A DNA stretch of 64,000 bases from XN24 sp964462675. Lineage in GTDB: Bacteria > Pseudomonadota > Gammaproteobacteria > Steroidobacterales > XN24. The stretch is from positions 40,710 to 104,709 of the forward strand of contig CAYWYS010000005.1 in the NCBI GenBank assembly GCA_964462675.1, in the 5' to 3' direction. Below are positions 44,326 through 53,612 of the stretch, piece after piece. The number at the start of each line of letters is the position of its first letter. Position 1 is the first letter of the stretch. The position numbers and the translations under genes are program-made. Below the pieces are notes generated by a model, which was given only the letters and a program-made list of their open reading frames with translations, did not search any database and was not told where the DNA came from.

Positions 44326-45669
44326 ATGGCTGGTATCTCAGTCAATTACGACAGGGTCCTGTCGCTGGTCGGCGACGTGGTCAGGGTCGCCTTGCCGCCG
44401 CAGACGCGCGACGATCCGGCCGGTCCGCGCTTCGGTGACCTCGCGATCGTCAAGACCGAGGGCGGCCAGCCGCGTGTCGCGCAGGTCGTCAGGATCTCGG
44501 AAGGCGAGGCCTCGCTGCAGGTCTTTTCCGGCACGCAGGGGCTGTCGACACGGACCCAGGCCCAGTTCCTCGGTTATCCGCCGCGCGTCGCCATCTCGTC
44601 GAACATCCTCGGCCGCGTGTTTGCCGGCGACGGCCGCGTCGTCGACGGCGGCCCGGCGCTCGACCACGAGCCACAGGTGGAAATCGGCGGGCCGGCAGCC
44701 AATCCGGCGCGGCGCGCGCTGGCCTCGGGCATGATCCGCACCAACGTGCCGATGATCGACGTGTTCAATTCCCTGGTCGAAAGCCAGAAGATCCCGATCT
44801 TCTCGACGGCCGGCGAGCCGCACGACCAGTTGCTGGCGCGTATCGGCGTGCAGGCCGACGCGGATGTCATCGTGTTCGGCGGGCTTGGCCTCACCTTCGA
44901 CGACTACTACCGCTTCCGCGCGACCTTCGAGGACGAAGGCGTGTTCCAGCGCACTGTCATGTTCATCAACCAGGCCTCCGATCCGCCGCTCGAGCGCCTG
45001 CTGATTCCGGACATGGTGCTGGCCGTGGCCGAGAAGTTCGCGGTCGAAGAGAAAAAGCGCGTGCTCGTGCTGATGACGGACATGACGGCCTACGCCGACG
45101 CGCTCAAGGAAGTCGGCATCTCGCTCGACCGCGTGCCGTCGACGCGCGGCTATCTCGGCGACCTGTATTCGCAGCTGGCGCGGCGCTACGAGAAGGCGGC
45201 CGTGTTTCCTGGCGCCGGCTCAGTGACGATCCTGACGGTGACGACGATGCCGGGCGGCGACGTGACGCACCCGGTACCCGACAACACGGGCTATATCACC
45301 GAGGGCCAGTTCTACATGCGCGATGGCCGGATCGACCCGTTCGGGTCCCTGTCGCGCCTGAAGCAGCACGTCATCGGCAAGGAGACGCGCGAGGACCACT
45401 CGGCCGTCATGAACACGATGATCCGCTTCTACTCCGGCGCGCGGGACGCGCAGCGCAAGCAGGCGATGGCCTTCGAGCTGTCCGATTTCGACCAGCGCCT
45501 GCTGCGCTACGGCGAGCTGTTCGAGGCGCGTTTCATGGACCTGTCGGTGGCGATCGGCATCGAGGATGCGCTCGATCTCGGCTGGCGGACCATGGCCGAG
45601 TGCTTCTCGGCCGAAGAGCTGCTGGTGCGCCAGAACCTGATCGACAAGTATTTCAAGCAGGCGGCCTGA
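44326..45669 (+). CDS. V/A-type ATPase subunit B
   Basis: Non-catalytic nucleotide-binding subunit of a V/A-type rotary ATPase, 447 residues from ATG 44326, with a GGGAGG just upstream (an ATG at 44314 lacks one). Family signatures: GRVFAGDGRVVDGGP, MIRTNVPMIDVFNSLV, VLVLMTDMTAYADALKEV, and PDNTGYITEGQFYMRDGRIDPFGSLSRL. It has no Walker A P-loop, as expected for subunit B. It is the first gene of the operon B-D-I-K-E-DUF2764-A-ppk2, preceded by an AT-rich stretch near 44251-44290 that may hold the promoter. Confidence 0.95.
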   Translation: MAGISVNYDRVLSLVGDVVRVALPPQTRDDPAGPRFGDLAIVKTEGGQPRVAQVVRISEGEASLQVFSGTQGLSTRTQAQFLGYPPRVAISSNILGRVFAGDGRVVDGGPALDHEPQVEIGGPAANPARRALASGMIRTNVPMIDVFNSLVESQKIPIFSTAGEPHDQLLARIGVQADADVIVFGGLGLTFDDYYRFRATFEDEGVFQRTVMFINQASDPPLERLLIPDMVLAVAEKFAVEEKKRVLVLMTDMTAYADALKEVGISLDRVPSTRGYLGDLYSQLARRYEKAAVFPGAGSVTILTVTTMPGGDVTHPVPDNTGYITEGQFYMRDGRIDPFGSLSRLKQHVIGKETREDHSAVMNTMIRFYSGARDAQRKQAMAFELSDFDQRLLRYGELFEARFMDLSVAIGIEDALDLGWRTMAECFSAEELLVRQNLIDKYFKQAA

Positions 45670-45672
45670 GGC

Positions 45673-46278
45673 GTGGCGCGAGTGCCGCTCAGCAAGTCGC
45701 AGCTGACGCGCGAGAAAGAGAGTCTCGCGTCGTACCGTCGCTACCTGCCGGCGCTGGACCTGAAGCGCCAGCAGCTGATGGGCGAGCGCAACCGCGCGCG
45801 GCACGAGATCACGCGGATCGAGGCAGCAGTGGCGAAGTCGGCGACGGACGCGGGCAAGGCCATCCCGATGCTGGCTGACCAGCGCGTGGACGTTGCCGGC
45901 CTGGCCTGGCCTGGCGAAGTCCGGCTCGGGACACAGAACGTCGCCGGCGTGCGCCTGCCGATCGTCGAGTCGGTCGAGATTCATCGGGCGCAGTACAGCA
46001 AGCTCGTGCGTCCGCACTGGGTAGACGCCGTCGCTGACCGGCTCGCCGAGGCGATCAAGCTGCGCATCGAGGTGAAGATCGCGCGCGAGCGGCTCGCGCT
46101 GCTGGAGGCTGCGGTCGTCAAGATCACGCAGCGCGTCAACCTGTTCGACAAGGTGCTGGTGCCACAGACGCTGGACAACATCCGGCGTATCAACGTGTTC
46201 CTCGGCGATGCGGAGCGCTCCGCGGTCGTCGGCGCCAAGATCGCCAAGCGCAAGCGCGAGGAGCAGGTCGGGACATGA
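45673..46278 (+). CDS. V/A-type ATPase subunit D
   Basis: Central-stalk subunit, 201 residues, GTG start. It is almost wholly helical: the N-terminal SKSQLTREKESLASYRRYLPALDLKRQQL coiled coil and the C-terminal VVKITQRVNLFDKVLVPQTLDNIRRINVFLGD match the family. It rotates inside the A3B3 head. It overlaps the next gene (subunit I) by four bases. Confidence 0.93.
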   Translation: MARVPLSKSQLTREKESLASYRRYLPALDLKRQQLMGERNRARHEITRIEAAVAKSATDAGKAIPMLADQRVDVAGLAWPGEVRLGTQNVAGVRLPIVESVEIHRAQYSKLVRPHWVDAVADRLAEAIKLRIEVKIARERLALLEAAVVKITQRVNLFDKVLVPQTLDNIRRINVFLGDAERSAVVGAKIAKRKREEQVGT

Positions 46279-48068
46279 GCATCGTCGCCATGCAGCGCGT
46301 CAGCTTGTGCGGCCTGCTGCGCGAGAAGGCCGCGGCGCTCGAGGGGCTGCAGGCGCTTGGCGTCTTGCACCTCGTGCCGTTGCGCGCGCGCGAGCCGCTG
46401 GCGCCGGACGACCCCGAGCAGCGGCGTCGCGCCGAGATTGCGTTTCGCCACCTCATGGATGCGCCGCGGCAGCTGAAACCCTACCGGTTCGGGACCGAGT
46501 TCGATGCCGACAAGGTCATCGGCGAGATCATCGCCAACCGCCGCCGGCTGCGCGAACTGGGCGACCGGCACGACGCGCTCGGCGCGCGGATCGAGGTGCT
46601 CGCACCGTGGGGCGACTTCACGCTGCTGCCGCCGGAGGCGCTCGGCGGCCAGCGCTTGTGGCTCTACCCGCTGCCGGTGCGCGAACGCCATGCCCTCGAC
46701 AAGCTCGCGTTGCCATGGACGATCGTCGGTCGTCGGCCGACCGTGCTGCACGTCGCCGTGGTTTCGGCCGATCCGCCGCCCCCGGAGGCCTTGCCGGTCG
46801 CCCCGATCGAGGCGGGCGAGCTGCCGTTGAGCCGCCTGCGGGAGGCGTTGCACGACACGGAAGTCGCGCTCGAGCAGGCGGAAATGGAGCGGGCCTCGCT
46901 GACGCACTGGCGGCTGCTGCTCGGCGCCGATCTCGCCGCCGCACAGGACCAGGACGAGCTGCGCACCGTCGCGGAACAGACGCACGACGAGGAAGCGATC
47001 TTCGCGGTGCAGGGCTGGACGCCGGCTGATGCCGTTGCGGCCGTCGAGGCCTTCGCCGGCGAGCGGGGCCTGGCATTGCTGGCCGAGGCGCCCGGGCCGG
47101 AGGACATGCCGCCGACGCTGCTGCGCCATGGCAACGATCGCGCCGCCAGCGGCGGCGACCTGACGAATTTCTACACGAGCCCGGGCTATCGCAGCTGGGA
47201 CCCCAGCCTGGTCGTGTATACGTCGTTCGCGATCTTCTTCGCGATGATCATCGCGGATGCGGGCTATGCCATCCTGTTCGCGCTCGGCACGGCGTTTTCC
47301 TGGGGACGCATGGGGCAGTCGGCGTCCGGGCGCCGGGTGCGCACCTTGCTGGCCGGCCTGTGCGCGACCTCGTTCGTCTACGGCGTGGCCGCCGGCTCCT
47401 ATTTCGGCTATGCGCCGCCGCCGGGGACCCTGCTCGCGGCGCTCGACGTCATCGACGTCGCGGACTTCGAGAAGATGATGCGCGTGTCGGTGTTCATCGG
47501 CGTGCTGCACATCGGGCTCGCGCTCGGCGTCGTCGCATGGCTGAACCGGGGGTCCGGCAAGGCGATCTCCTCGCTCGGCTGGATCGTCGTCATGGCCGCG
47601 GGCCTGGTGCTGTGGCTCGGCGGCGAGGCGGCCCGCGCGCCTGGGTTCGGCCTGCTGGCGGCCGGCCTTGCCGCGGTGTTCGTCGGCGCGGCGGCGGTGC
47701 GCCGGGCGACCAGCGCCAGGGACTGGCTGCTGCGCGTCGTGGACGGCCTGATGGGCCTGACGGGGCTGACCAAGCTGTTCGGCGACCTGCTGAGTTACCT
47801 GCGCCTGTTCGCGCTGGGCCTCGCCAGCGCCTCGCTGGCGGCGACATTCAACCAGCTGGCGGCCGACATCCATGCCGCCAACCCAGGCCTTGGCCTGCTG
47901 TTTGCCGGCATCGTCCTGTTGTTCGGCCACGCCATCAACATCCTGATCGGCATCATGAGCGGCGTCGTGCACGGCTTGCGGCTCAATTACATCGAGTTCT
48001 TCGGTTGGGGACTGACCGAGGAAGGTTATCCATTCCGTGCGTTCGCAAAGAGGGAAGCGCCCATATGA
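46275..48068 (+). CDS. V/A-type ATPase subunit I (a subunit)
   Basis: Membrane stator subunit with proton channel, 597 residues. A long cytoplasmic N-terminal domain occupies residues 1 to about 310. The C-terminal half has seven to eight transmembrane helices, among them YTSFAIFFAMIIADAGYAILF, LLSYLRLFALGLASASLAATFNQ with the essential arginine (LSYLRLFALG), and GHAINILIGIMSGVVHGLRLNYIEFF. The stop overlaps the ATG of subunit K. Confidence 0.95.
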   Translation: MSIVAMQRVSLCGLLREKAAALEGLQALGVLHLVPLRAREPLAPDDPEQRRRAEIAFRHLMDAPRQLKPYRFGTEFDADKVIGEIIANRRRLRELGDRHDALGARIEVLAPWGDFTLLPPEALGGQRLWLYPLPVRERHALDKLALPWTIVGRRPTVLHVAVVSADPPPPEALPVAPIEAGELPLSRLREALHDTEVALEQAEMERASLTHWRLLLGADLAAAQDQDELRTVAEQTHDEEAIFAVQGWTPADAVAAVEAFAGERGLALLAEAPGPEDMPPTLLRHGNDRAASGGDLTNFYTSPGYRSWDPSLVVYTSFAIFFAMIIADAGYAILFALGTAFSWGRMGQSASGRRVRTLLAGLCATSFVYGVAAGSYFGYAPPPGTLLAALDVIDVADFEKMMRVSVFIGVLHIGLALGVVAWLNRGSGKAISSLGWIVVMAAGLVLWLGGEAARAPGFGLLAAGLAAVFVGAAAVRRATSARDWLLRVVDGLMGLTGLTKLFGDLLSYLRLFALGLASASLAATFNQLAADIHAANPGLGLLFAGIVLLFGHAINILIGIMSGVVHGLRLNYIEFFGWGLTEEGYPFRAFAKREAPI

Positions 48069-48511
48069 ATGAACTGGTAGTGATTCTCGGCTGGCTGGGC
48101 GTTTACGCGCCGGTGGCCCTCGGCGCCCTGGGTAGCGCCATCGGTGTCGCCATTGCCGGCCAGGCGGCCGTCGGCGCCATGCTGGAAACGGAAAGCGGCT
48201 ACGGCCGCTTCGTCGGCGTCTCGGCCATTCCGTCGTCGAACGTCATCTACGGCATTGTCGTGATGTTCTCGCTGCAGCGGGTCATCACGCCGGAGAACGG
48301 CGCACCGCTGTTCGGCATCGGCATCCTCGTCGGGATCGCGTTGCTGTACGTCGGCATCTGGCAGGGCCGCGCCTGCGCCAGCGCGATTGCGGCGTCCAAG
48401 AACAAGCCCGAAATTTTCGGCCTCGCGCTCGCGCCGGCCGCCATCGTCGAGGGCTTCGCCGTGTTCGCCTTCGTGTTCGCGCTGGTGCTCGCCGGCGGCA
48501 TTCCGGCCTAG
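48065..48511 (+). CDS. V/A-type ATPase membrane ring subunit K (proteolipid)
   Basis: Length 148, two hairpins (four helices). The first hairpin has ALGSAIGVAIAGQAAVGAM, the second ALAPAAIVEGFAVFAFVFALVLAGG with the single ion-binding Glu. Aligned by memory to Enterococcus NtpK, the Gln of the Na+-type PGTQ motif is Asn here (IPSSNVIYG), while the GIWQGR Gln is kept. This hints at H+ coupling, but ion specificity cannot be settled by eye. Confidence 0.9.
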   Translation: MNELVVILGWLGVYAPVALGALGSAIGVAIAGQAAVGAMLETESGYGRFVGVSAIPSSNVIYGIVVMFSLQRVITPENGAPLFGIGILVGIALLYVGIWQGRACASAIAASKNKPEIFGLALAPAAIVEGFAVFAFVFALVLAGGIPA

Positions 48512-48523
48512 GAGGATAGACGC

Positions 48524-49216
48524 ATGGCTGACGAAGTCAGCGCGCAGCGCACCGCTTCCGGCCTGGAGGCGCTGATCGCGCGCCTCAAGGACGAGGGCGT
48601 GAGCGCGGGCCGCGCCGAGGCGGAGCGCATGGTGAACGAGGCACAGGCCCGGGCCCGTGCGATCGTGGAAAAGGCCGAGGCGGACGCCAAGGCCAAGCTG
48701 CAGGCGGCGCACAAGGAAGTCGAGGGGCTGCGCCGCGGCGGTGAGGATGCGCTGCGGGCCGCGGCCCGCGACACGGTCCTCGAGCTCAAGGACAACCTGA
48801 CCCGGCGCTTCGCCGAGGACGTCGGCAAGACCGTGTCCGACGCGATGCACGACGAGGCAATGCTGAAGAAGATGATCCTCGCGATCGTCGGCCGTGCCCG
48901 CGAGGAGGGCGGCGTCGACCAGTCGGCCGAGGTCGAGGTTATCCTGCCGCGCTCGGTGGTCGGTCTCGACGACCTGCGCCGCAAGCCCGAGGAACTGCGC
49001 GAGGGCACGCTGACGCACTATGTCGCGGCCACCGCCGGCGAGATGCTGCGGGCCGGCATCAGCTTCGGCCGCGCCGAGGACGACGCCGGGGGGCTGCGCG
49101 TGAAGCTGCACGATCGCGGCGTGACCGTCGACATCACCGACAAGGCCGTCGCGGCAGCGATCCTCGAGCACCTGCAGCCGCGCTTCCGCGCGCTGATGGA
49201 AGGGGTGGTCAAGTAG
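48524..49216 (+). CDS. V/A-type ATPase subunit E
   Basis: Peripheral stalk subunit, 230 residues. The first 90 residues form a charged alpha-helix rich in Ala, Glu and Lys (RMVNEAQARARAIVEKAEADAKAKLQAAHKEVE), followed by a globular domain. It holds the stator to subunit A. It is 13 bases after subunit K and ends directly at the start of the DUF2764 gene. Confidence 0.9.
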   Translation: MADEVSAQRTASGLEALIARLKDEGVSAGRAEAERMVNEAQARARAIVEKAEADAKAKLQAAHKEVEGLRRGGEDALRAAARDTVLELKDNLTRRFAEDVGKTVSDAMHDEAMLKKMILAIVGRAREEGGVDQSAEVEVILPRSVVGLDDLRRKPEELREGTLTHYVAATAGEMLRAGISFGRAEDDAGGLRVKLHDRGVTVDITDKAVAAAILEHLQPRFRALMEGVVK

Positions 49217-49912
49217 ATGATGTTCTCCAGCGATCCCTACGCGATGCTGATCGCCAGCCTGCCGGCGATCGGGCCGCTGTTGTGCGACAAGGAGCCGCCG
49301 ATCAGCCGGACGCGGCTCTACGAGCGCCTGAACATGCTCGAGCCCGAGGACCGGGCCGAGCTCGACGCGCTGATCTCGATCTTCTCGTGGGCCGCGCTCG
49401 ATGTCGGTGAGGACGACGCGGTGTTCCTGGAGCGCGCAGAGCGGGTCGTGGCTGCCATCCGCGGCGAGGATCTCCGGACGGCGGCACGCGACCGGCTGGA
49501 GATTCGCACGCTGATCGCCGCGCTCCGGCGCAGGCACGCGGGCGAAGAGGCGCCGGCCGACGGCGTGCGCTGGGGTTACGGCCGCTACGTCGAGCAGCTT
49601 CGCGCCAACTGGGGCGCACCCGACTTCGGCGTCGGCCGGATGTTCCCCTGGGTGCTGGCTGCCAGGGAAAAGCTCGAGGCCGGCGAGACTGCGGCGCTGG
49701 AGCGCATCGTGCTCGAGGCTGCCTGGAACTCCGGCACCCGTTGCGAGCTCGGCCATGCCTTCGACTACGAAGCGGTCGTGTTCTACGTCCTGCGCTGGTC
49801 GCTCAACGAGCGCTGGGCCCGCTACGATGCCGACGCCGCCGGCAGCCGCTTCGCCGAGCTGCTCGACGCAGCTTTCGTCAACTACGAACCCACATTTCAG
49901 GTCGCAGCATGA
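49217..49912 (+). CDS. V-ATPase-associated DUF2764-like protein
   Basis: Length 231. Its place between E and A matches the gene order seen in Bacteroidetes, Spirochaetes and Chlamydiae, where this slot holds a DUF2764 protein that probably stands in for subunit C. Sequence starts FSSDPYAMLIASLPAIGPLL and later has VRWGYGRYVEQLRANWGAPDFGVGRMFPWV. It is predicted to be soluble and helical. The stop overlaps the ATG of subunit A. Family membership is from context and motif feel, so moderate. Confidence 0.7.
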   Translation: MMFSSDPYAMLIASLPAIGPLLCDKEPPISRTRLYERLNMLEPEDRAELDALISIFSWAALDVGEDDAVFLERAERVVAAIRGEDLRTAARDRLEIRTLIAALRRRHAGEEAPADGVRWGYGRYVEQLRANWGAPDFGVGRMFPWVLAAREKLEAGETAALERIVLEAAWNSGTRCELGHAFDYEAVVFYVLRWSLNERWARYDADAAGSRFAELLDAAFVNYEPTFQVAA

Positions 49913-51723
49913 CCGATGCAACCGTCGCGCATATCTCCGCCGTGCAGGAAGACATCGTCCGCCTGCGCCTTTCCACGCCCGGTGTCGGACAGCTCGTCAA
50001 GAACGAGGTGATCTACATCATCCCGGCGCGCACCCCCGACCAGCGCCTCAAGGCCGAGGTGCTGCGCGTGCTCGGCGATTCCGCCGACGCGCAGGTGTTC
50101 GAGAGCACGGGCGGCGTCGGCATCGGTGACGCGGTGGAGCAGACCGGCCAGCTGCTGTCGGTGCGGCTCGGCCCCGGCATGCTGGGGCAGGTCTATGACG
50201 GCCTGCAGAACCCGCTCGAGGCGCTGGCCGTCGGGCACGGCGTGTTCCTGCCGCGCGGCGTCGAGGCGCCGGGACTGGACCTGACGACCAAGTGGTCGTT
50301 TGCCGCGGGCCGGCGCATCGGCGACAAGGTGCGCGGCGGCGACGCCATCGGCACCGTGCCCGAGGGCCCGATCCAGCACAAGATCATGGTGCCGTTCGAC
50401 CTCGACGAGGAACTCGAGATCACCTGGATCCGCGACGGCTCGGTCACCGTCGAGGAGCCCGTGGCCCGCCTGCAGGCGGCTTCGGGCGCCGAGCGCACGA
50501 TGACGCTGTCGCAGACCTGGCCGGTGCGCCAGCCGGTGTCGCGCCGGCTGCTCGCCAAGGGCTACTCGACGCGGCTCTATCCGGACGCGCCGATGATCAC
50601 GACCCAGCGCATCATCGACACTTTCTTCCCGATCGCGCAGGGCGGGGCCGCGTGCATCCCCGGCCCGTTCGGCGCCGGCAAGACCGTGCTGCTGAACCTG
50701 ATCGCGAAGCACTCCGACGTCGACATCGTTGTGCTCGTGGCTTGCGGCGAGCGCGCCGGCGAGGTCGTGGAAACCATCACCGAGTTCCCCCACCTGAAGG
50801 ATCCCAAGACCGGTGGCTCGCTGATGGACCGCACGGTCATCGTCTGCAACACCTCGTCGATGCCGGTCGCGGCGCGCGAGGCGTCGATCTATACTGGCAT
50901 CGCGATCGGCGAGTACTATCGCCAGATGGGCCTGCGCACGCTGGTGATCGCCGATTCGACCTCGCGCTGGGCGCAGGCGATGCGCGAGACCTCCGGCCGG
51001 CTCGAGGAGATCCCGGGCGAGGAAGCTTTTCCGGCCTATCTCGACAGCTCTATCAAGTCGGTCTACGAGCGCGCCGGCGTCATCCAGACCAATGACGGCT
51101 CCAAGGGCGCGTTGACGATCATCGGCTCGGTGTCGCCGGCGGGCGGCAACTTCGAGGAGCCGGTGACCCAGTCGACGCTGGCGGCCGTCAAGTGTTTCCT
51201 CGGGCTGTCCTACGATCGCGCCTACAAGCGCTTCTATCCGGCCATCGACCCCTTGATCTCGTGGTCGCGCTACCGTGCGCAGCTGCGCGAATGGGCTGAA
51301 GAGCACCTGGCGCCGAACTGGACCGAGTCGGTCGAGGAGGTTGCTGCGCTGTTGCGACGCGGCGACGAAGTTGCGCGCATGGAGCAGGTGACGGGCGAGG
51401 AGGGCATCAGCCTCGAGGACTTCGTCGCGTCGCAGGCTGCGCGCTTCGTCGACATGGTGTTCCTGCAGCAGGACGCCTTCGATGACATCGACGCATCGAC
51501 CTCGCTCGAACGCCAGCAGGCGCTGTTCGAGCGTGTGCACGCCATCGCGACGCGCGGCTACGGCTTTGCCGACAAGGAGGCCGTGCGCATGCACTTCACG
51601 AAACTGACCGGGCTGTTCAAGAACTACAATTACGCGCCGCCGAATTCCCAGGAGGCCACGCGCCTCATGGACGAGATCAGCGCGCTCGACGAGTCCGCGC
51701 CGATCACTGCGAGAGCCGCATGA
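49909..51723 (+). CDS. V/A-type ATPase subunit A (catalytic)
   Basis: Catalytic subunit of the rotary ATPase, 604 residues. Walker A is GPFGAGKT at about 252-259 (Lys258), with GERAGE and the DSTSRWAQAMRETSGRLEEIPGEE catalytic segment. The family-specific bulge domain is present between residues about 115 and 185 (GVFLPRGVEAPGLDLTTKWSF). Its stop overlaps the PPK2 gene (ATGA), showing translational coupling. Confidence 0.96.
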   Translation: MTDATVAHISAVQEDIVRLRLSTPGVGQLVKNEVIYIIPARTPDQRLKAEVLRVLGDSADAQVFESTGGVGIGDAVEQTGQLLSVRLGPGMLGQVYDGLQNPLEALAVGHGVFLPRGVEAPGLDLTTKWSFAAGRRIGDKVRGGDAIGTVPEGPIQHKIMVPFDLDEELEITWIRDGSVTVEEPVARLQAASGAERTMTLSQTWPVRQPVSRRLLAKGYSTRLYPDAPMITTQRIIDTFFPIAQGGAACIPGPFGAGKTVLLNLIAKHSDVDIVVLVACGERAGEVVETITEFPHLKDPKTGGSLMDRTVIVCNTSSMPVAAREASIYTGIAIGEYYRQMGLRTLVIADSTSRWAQAMRETSGRLEEIPGEEAFPAYLDSSIKSVYERAGVIQTNDGSKGALTIIGSVSPAGGNFEEPVTQSTLAAVKCFLGLSYDRAYKRFYPAIDPLISWSRYRAQLREWAEEHLAPNWTESVEEVAALLRRGDEVARMEQVTGEEGISLEDFVASQAARFVDMVFLQQDAFDDIDASTSLERQQALFERVHAIATRGYGFADKEAVRMHFTKLTGLFKNYNYAPPNSQEATRLMDEISALDESAPITARAA

Positions 51724-52574
51724 GCAAGAAAGACCGAAAGGGCAAGAAGGGCAAGAAGGGCGGTCAGGAGCCCGGGGCGCAGGACAAGAAAGCGCCCAGC
51801 CGCAACGAGATCTACGAGCGCGAGATCGAGCGGCTGCAGGTCGAGCTGTCGCACCTGCAAACCTGGATCAAGGAGAGCGGCGCACGCGTCGTCGTCGTGT
51901 TCGAGGGTCGTGACGCTGCCGGCAAGGGCGGCGTAATCAAGCGCATCACCGAGCGCGTCAGCCCGCGCGTGTTCCGGGTCGTGGCCCTGCCCGCGCCGAC
52001 GGAGCGCGAGAAGACACAGGTCTATGTCCAGCGCTATATCCCGCACATGCCGGCGGCCGGCGAGGTCGTGATCTTCGACCGCAGCTGGTACAACCGCCCC
52101 GGCGTCGAGCGCGTCATGGGCTTCTGCACCGAGGATGACGTCGAGCGCTACCTCGAGCTGACGCCGCGCTTCGAGAACTACCTGGTCGAGTCGGGGATTA
52201 TCCTGCTGAAGTATTTCCTGACGGTCAGCATGGAAGAGCAGGAACGACGCTTCCAGCGCCGCATCAAGGACCCGCTGCGGCAGTGGAAGCTCAGCCCGAT
52301 GGACCTCGAGTCCTATCGCCGCTGGTGGGACTACACGCGCGCCTACGAGGAAATGATCCGGCGGACGGACAGCCCGCAGGCGCCGTGGTGGATCGTGCCG
52401 TCGGACGACAAGAAGCGCGCGCGGATCAACTGCATCTCGCACCTGCTGAGCTCGGTTCCGTACGAGTGCGTGGCGTTCGAGAAGCCTGATCTCGGAGGTC
52501 GCCAGAAGCGCCCGAAGGACCTGTTGGGCGACGAGTCGTATCGCAATCCGGTGCCTGATGTCTTCATGCGCTGA
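51720..52574 (+). CDS. ppk2: Polyphosphate kinase 2 (PPK2)
   Basis: Transfers phosphate between polyphosphate and nucleoside diphosphates. Length 284. A basic N-terminal tail (KKDRKGKKGKKGG) is followed by Walker A FEGRDAAGKGG (62-71), Walker B VIFDRSWYNRPGVERVMGF (Asp120), and lid-region residues RRIKDPLRQWKLSPMDLES. The basic tail may bind polyphosphate. It is the last gene of the V-ATPase operon, with four-base overlap to subunit A. Confidence 0.93.
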   Translation: MSKKDRKGKKGKKGGQEPGAQDKKAPSRNEIYEREIERLQVELSHLQTWIKESGARVVVVFEGRDAAGKGGVIKRITERVSPRVFRVVALPAPTEREKTQVYVQRYIPHMPAAGEVVIFDRSWYNRPGVERVMGFCTEDDVERYLELTPRFENYLVESGIILLKYFLTVSMEEQERRFQRRIKDPLRQWKLSPMDLESYRRWWDYTRAYEEMIRRTDSPQAPWWIVPSDDKKRARINCISHLLSSVPYECVAFEKPDLGGRQKRPKDLLGDESYRNPVPDVFMR

Positions 52575-52610
52575 GCAGGATCAGCTTTACTCGAACTTGA
52601 GGAGTTCCGG

Positions 52611-53612
52611 GTGAACAGTATGTCTTTCTATACCGCTGCAAGCGCGGTGTGTGCGGTGCTGCTTGTCATGGTCCACGCGGACGCGGCGGACGCGGCGGCC
52701 GAGGCGTCCGTGCTCGCCGAGTGCACCCGCATCACTTCCGAGCAGGAACGGCTGAAATGTTACGACCGCGTGGCGGGTTTCTCGGCCGCGCCAGGCGCCC
52801 CCGCGGCCCCGGTCAAGCGCTCGATGATCGACGACAAGTGGGGCTATGCGCCGGGCGCGAACAAGTACCTGATCAACCTGCATCGGGCGAACTACATTCT
52901 CCCGGTCCGTTACAGCGACGATCCCAACCAGGAGCCGTTCTCGCCCGTTTTCGGTGCCGCGGAGGTCGACGGGGAGGTGGATGACGTGGAGGCGCGTTTC
53001 CAGATCAGCTTCAAGAGCCGGTTCTGGGCGAGCGAGGACCTGCGCTGGGGCGCCTGGTTTGGCTACACCCAGACCAGCCAGTGGCAGATTTACAACGATG
53101 ACCTCTCGCGGCCGTTCCGCGAGACGAACTACATGCCCGAGGTGTTCATGAGTTTCCGGCCCGGCGTACAGGTGGCCGGGTTCGACTGGAACCTGCTGAC
53201 TTTCGGCTACGTCCACCAGTCGAACGGCCGCACCCAGGTCGTGTCCCGCAGCTGGGACCGGCTGATCACCGAACTGGGCTTCGAGCGCGGCGATTTCGCG
53301 TTGCTGGCCAAGGCCTGGTGGCGGATTCCGGAGAGCTCCAACGACGACGACAACCCGGACATCAACAGGTACATGGGCTACGGCGACCTGACGGGCCTGT
53401 ACAAGTGGCGCGGCCACAGCTTTTCGCTGATGGGCCGCGGCAACTGGAACACCGGCAAGGGCGCAGCGCAGCTGACCTGGACGACGCCGCCGCTGCTCGG
53501 GCCGCTGCGCGGTTACGTGCAGGCCTTCTCCGGCTATGGCGACAGCATGATCGACTACAACTGGAACCAGAACATCATCGGCATCGGGATCTCGCTCAAC
53601 GACGTTCTCTAG
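52611..53612 (+). CDS. pldA: Outer-membrane phospholipase A (OMPLA)
   Basis: Beta-barrel phospholipase of the outer membrane, 333 residues. GTG 52611 has GAGGAG six bases upstream. The signal peptide ends near HADA, and a CTRITSEQERLKCYD segment precedes the barrel. The active-site stretch VHQSNGRTQVVSRSWDR supplies His202 and Ser204. The residue matching the catalytic Asn of E. coli OMPLA (Asn156) is Asp216 here. DDNPDINRYMGYGDL and the final NQNIIGIGISLNDVL are family hallmarks. Confidence 0.93.
   Translation: MNSMSFYTAASAVCAVLLVMVHADAADAAAEASVLAECTRITSEQERLKCYDRVAGFSAAPGAPAAPVKRSMIDDKWGYAPGANKYLINLHRANYILPVRYSDDPNQEPFSPVFGAAEVDGEVDDVEARFQISFKSRFWASEDLRWGAWFGYTQTSQWQIYNDDLSRPFRETNYMPEVFMSFRPGVQVAGFDWNLLTFGYVHQSNGRTQVVSRSWDRLITELGFERGDFALLAKAWWRIPESSNDDDNPDINRYMGYGDLTGLYKWRGHSFSLMGRGNWNTGKGAAQLTWTTPPLLGPLRGYVQAFSGYGDSMIDYNWNQNIIGIGISLNDVL

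Noticed and set aside
45981..47972. Long minus-strand open frame opposite V-ATPase subunit I
   Set aside because: Histidine/arginine-rich, antisense to an intact subunit I gene.
48026..49921. Minus-strand open frame opposite subunits K, E and DUF2764
   Set aside because: Spans several real genes and has no domain signature.
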